64,000 nucleotides of DNA from Bradyrhizobium sp. CSA207 (GTDB taxonomy: Bacteria; Pseudomonadota; Alphaproteobacteria; Rhizobiales; Xanthobacteraceae): contig NZ_JAACFT010000006.1 of assembly GCF_029051685.1 (NCBI RefSeq), positions 62,001 to 126,000 on the forward strand, written 5' to 3'. The notes under the pieces were generated by a model. It searched no databases, was not told the origin of the DNA, and worked only from the letters and a program-made list of their open reading frames with translations. The position numbers and the translations under genes are program-made. Positions 63,164 through 64,000 of this stretch are shown here, piece by piece; positions within the stretch are counted from its first letter, which is position 1, and every line of letters begins with the position of its first letter.

Positions 63164-64000
63164 GCGCCGCCGCGACGCCGCGGCGGATCTGGCTCTGCGC
63201 CGACGATTACGGCATCAGCCCGGGCGTCAACCGCGCCATCCGCGACCTGATCGAACGCAGCCGCCTCAACGCCACCTCGGTGATGATGGTTGGCCCCGCG
63301 ATCGATCGCGGCGAGATCGACGCACTGCAGGCGGCGGCGAAGACCAACCCGCGTTGCGCGATCGGATTGCACGTGACGCTGTCGGCGCCGTTCCGGCCGC
63401 TGACCATGCATTTCCGCCCGCTCGACGGCGACATGTTCCTGCCGTTCCCGAAACTCTTGCGCGCCGGCATTGCCCGGCGGCTCGATCGCGAGTTCTTCCG
63501 CAATGAGGTGAAGGCGCAACTGGCGGCCTTCGCGGAAGCTTTCGGGCGCGCCCCCGACTTCGTCGACGGCCATCAGCATGTCCAGCTCTTTCCGCAGGTG
63601 CGCGACGGCTTCGTCGATGCCGTCAGCGAAGTCGCGCCAAAAGCCTGGGTGCGCCAGGGCGGCCGCAACCTGCCGCTGGCACAGCGGCTGGCCTCGCCGA
63701 AGGCGCTGGTGCTCGACATCCTGAGCGCGCAGTTCCGCCGCCGCGCCGGCGACGCTGGCCTCAGCTTCAATCCCGGTTTTGCGGGCGCCTATGATTTCAC
63801 GCGGGCCGCCGATTTCGGCGAGCTGATGCGGCAATTTTTGGAAGGCCTGCCGGATGGCGGCCTCATCATGTGCCATCCCGGCTTCGTCGATGACGTCCTC
63901 ACCGGCCTCGATCCGATGACGGATGTCCGCGAGCGCGAGCATGCCTATCTCACCGGCGACGCCTTCGCGCAGCTGCTCGCGGCGCAAAACGTGACACTGG
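63160..64000 (+). CDS. ChbG/YdjC-family carbohydrate deacetylase, cut by window end
   Basis: The first 280 residues of a YdjC/ChbG (HpnK-like) protein; the stop lies beyond the window. Metal-site motifs are visible: CADDYGISPGVNRAI, IGLHVTL, FVDGHQHVQLFP and MCHPGF. The family removes N-acetyl groups from sugars. Translational coupling to the polyprenol glycosyltransferase suggests the same glycolipid is the substrate, which is inference. Confidence 0.88.
   Translation, partial: MSAAATPRRIWLCADDYGISPGVNRAIRDLIERSRLNATSVMMVGPAIDRGEIDALQAAAKTNPRCAIGLHVTLSAPFRPLTMHFRPLDGDMFLPFPKLLRAGIARRLDREFFRNEVKAQLAAFAEAFGRAPDFVDGHQHVQLFPQVRDGFVDAVSEVAPKAWVRQGGRNLPLAQRLASPKALVLDILSAQFRRRAGDAGLSFNPGFAGAYDFTRAADFGELMRQFLEGLPDGGLIMCHPGFVDDVLTGLDPMTDVREREHAYLTGDAFAQLLAAQNVTL

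Overview
This 64 kb window is GC-rich chromosomal DNA of an alphaproteobacterium, most likely Bradyrhizobium or a close relative such as Rhodopseudomonas. The supporting signs are short-form histidine biosynthesis with HisZ, an MoaD/MoaE pair, a CheY-type regulator, DUF3617, DUF2093, DUF4170 and DUF6101 proteins, a fluoroacetate-dehalogenase-like hydrolase close to the R. palustris enzyme, and many long palindromic intergenic repeats. There is no sign of a phage, insertion sequence, CRISPR array, rRNA or tRNA. Most of the window is housekeeping core with short accessory stretches between.

Layout. 0.1-2.8 kb: a MarR regulator and an OmpR/EnvZ-type two-component pair. 3.0-5.3 kb: small secreted proteins and a periplasmic RNase T2. 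5.5-9.9 kb: rlmJ, a cold-shock protein, an outer-membrane beta-barrel protein and uvrC. 10-12.3 kb: pgsA, moaD, moaE and prmB, tightly packed. 12.4-16.7 kb: a membrane protein, a BrkB-family protein, a degenerate EAL protein and a HAD phosphatase. 16.8-26.5 kb: cheY, ribF, ileS, lspA, a lipoprotein-like unknown, a two-gene M16 peptidase operon and arfB. 26.7-30 kb: a small secreted protein, a 640 bp repeat-bearing gap, and an islet with an NmrA-like oxidoreductase divergent from an ABM-like protein and an ECF sigma factor with a SnoaL-like C-terminal domain. 30.3-32.1 kb: mutL.

32.1-38 kb is a catabolic cluster. A GntR regulator and an SMP-30 lactonase diverge from a three-gene TRAP transporter, a type II dehydroquinase-like enzyme and a 218 aa unknown. 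The dehydroquinase-like enzyme has lost two substrate-contact residues, so the cluster probably imports and degrades an acid whose identity cannot be read from sequence. 38-43.8 kb: rsmD, a pseudouridine synthase with a very long charged disordered N-terminus, tadA, the dehalogenase-like hydrolase and purD. 44-46 kb: a three-gene operon (hydrolase, membrane protein, winged-helix regulator) with two near-identical operator-like palindromes over its predicted promoter. 46-50.8 kb: xseA, a dienelactone-hydrolase-like protein lacking the nucleophile serine, DUF2093, a PsiF-like protein and a sparse, AT-richer stretch with two very small ORFs.

50.8-56.3 kb, on the minus strand, is a lipid A/Kdo gene run: pmbA, cysQ, DUF4170, a DUF374 acyltransferase, waaA and lpxK, mostly overlapping. 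56.6-64 kb: DUF6101, ubiA with a secreted unknown, rsmE, hisZ-hisG, a polyprenol-phosphate-type glycosyltransferase and a YdjC/ChbG-family deacetylase cut by the window end. Functional assignments come from motifs and recalled family features; no database search was run.
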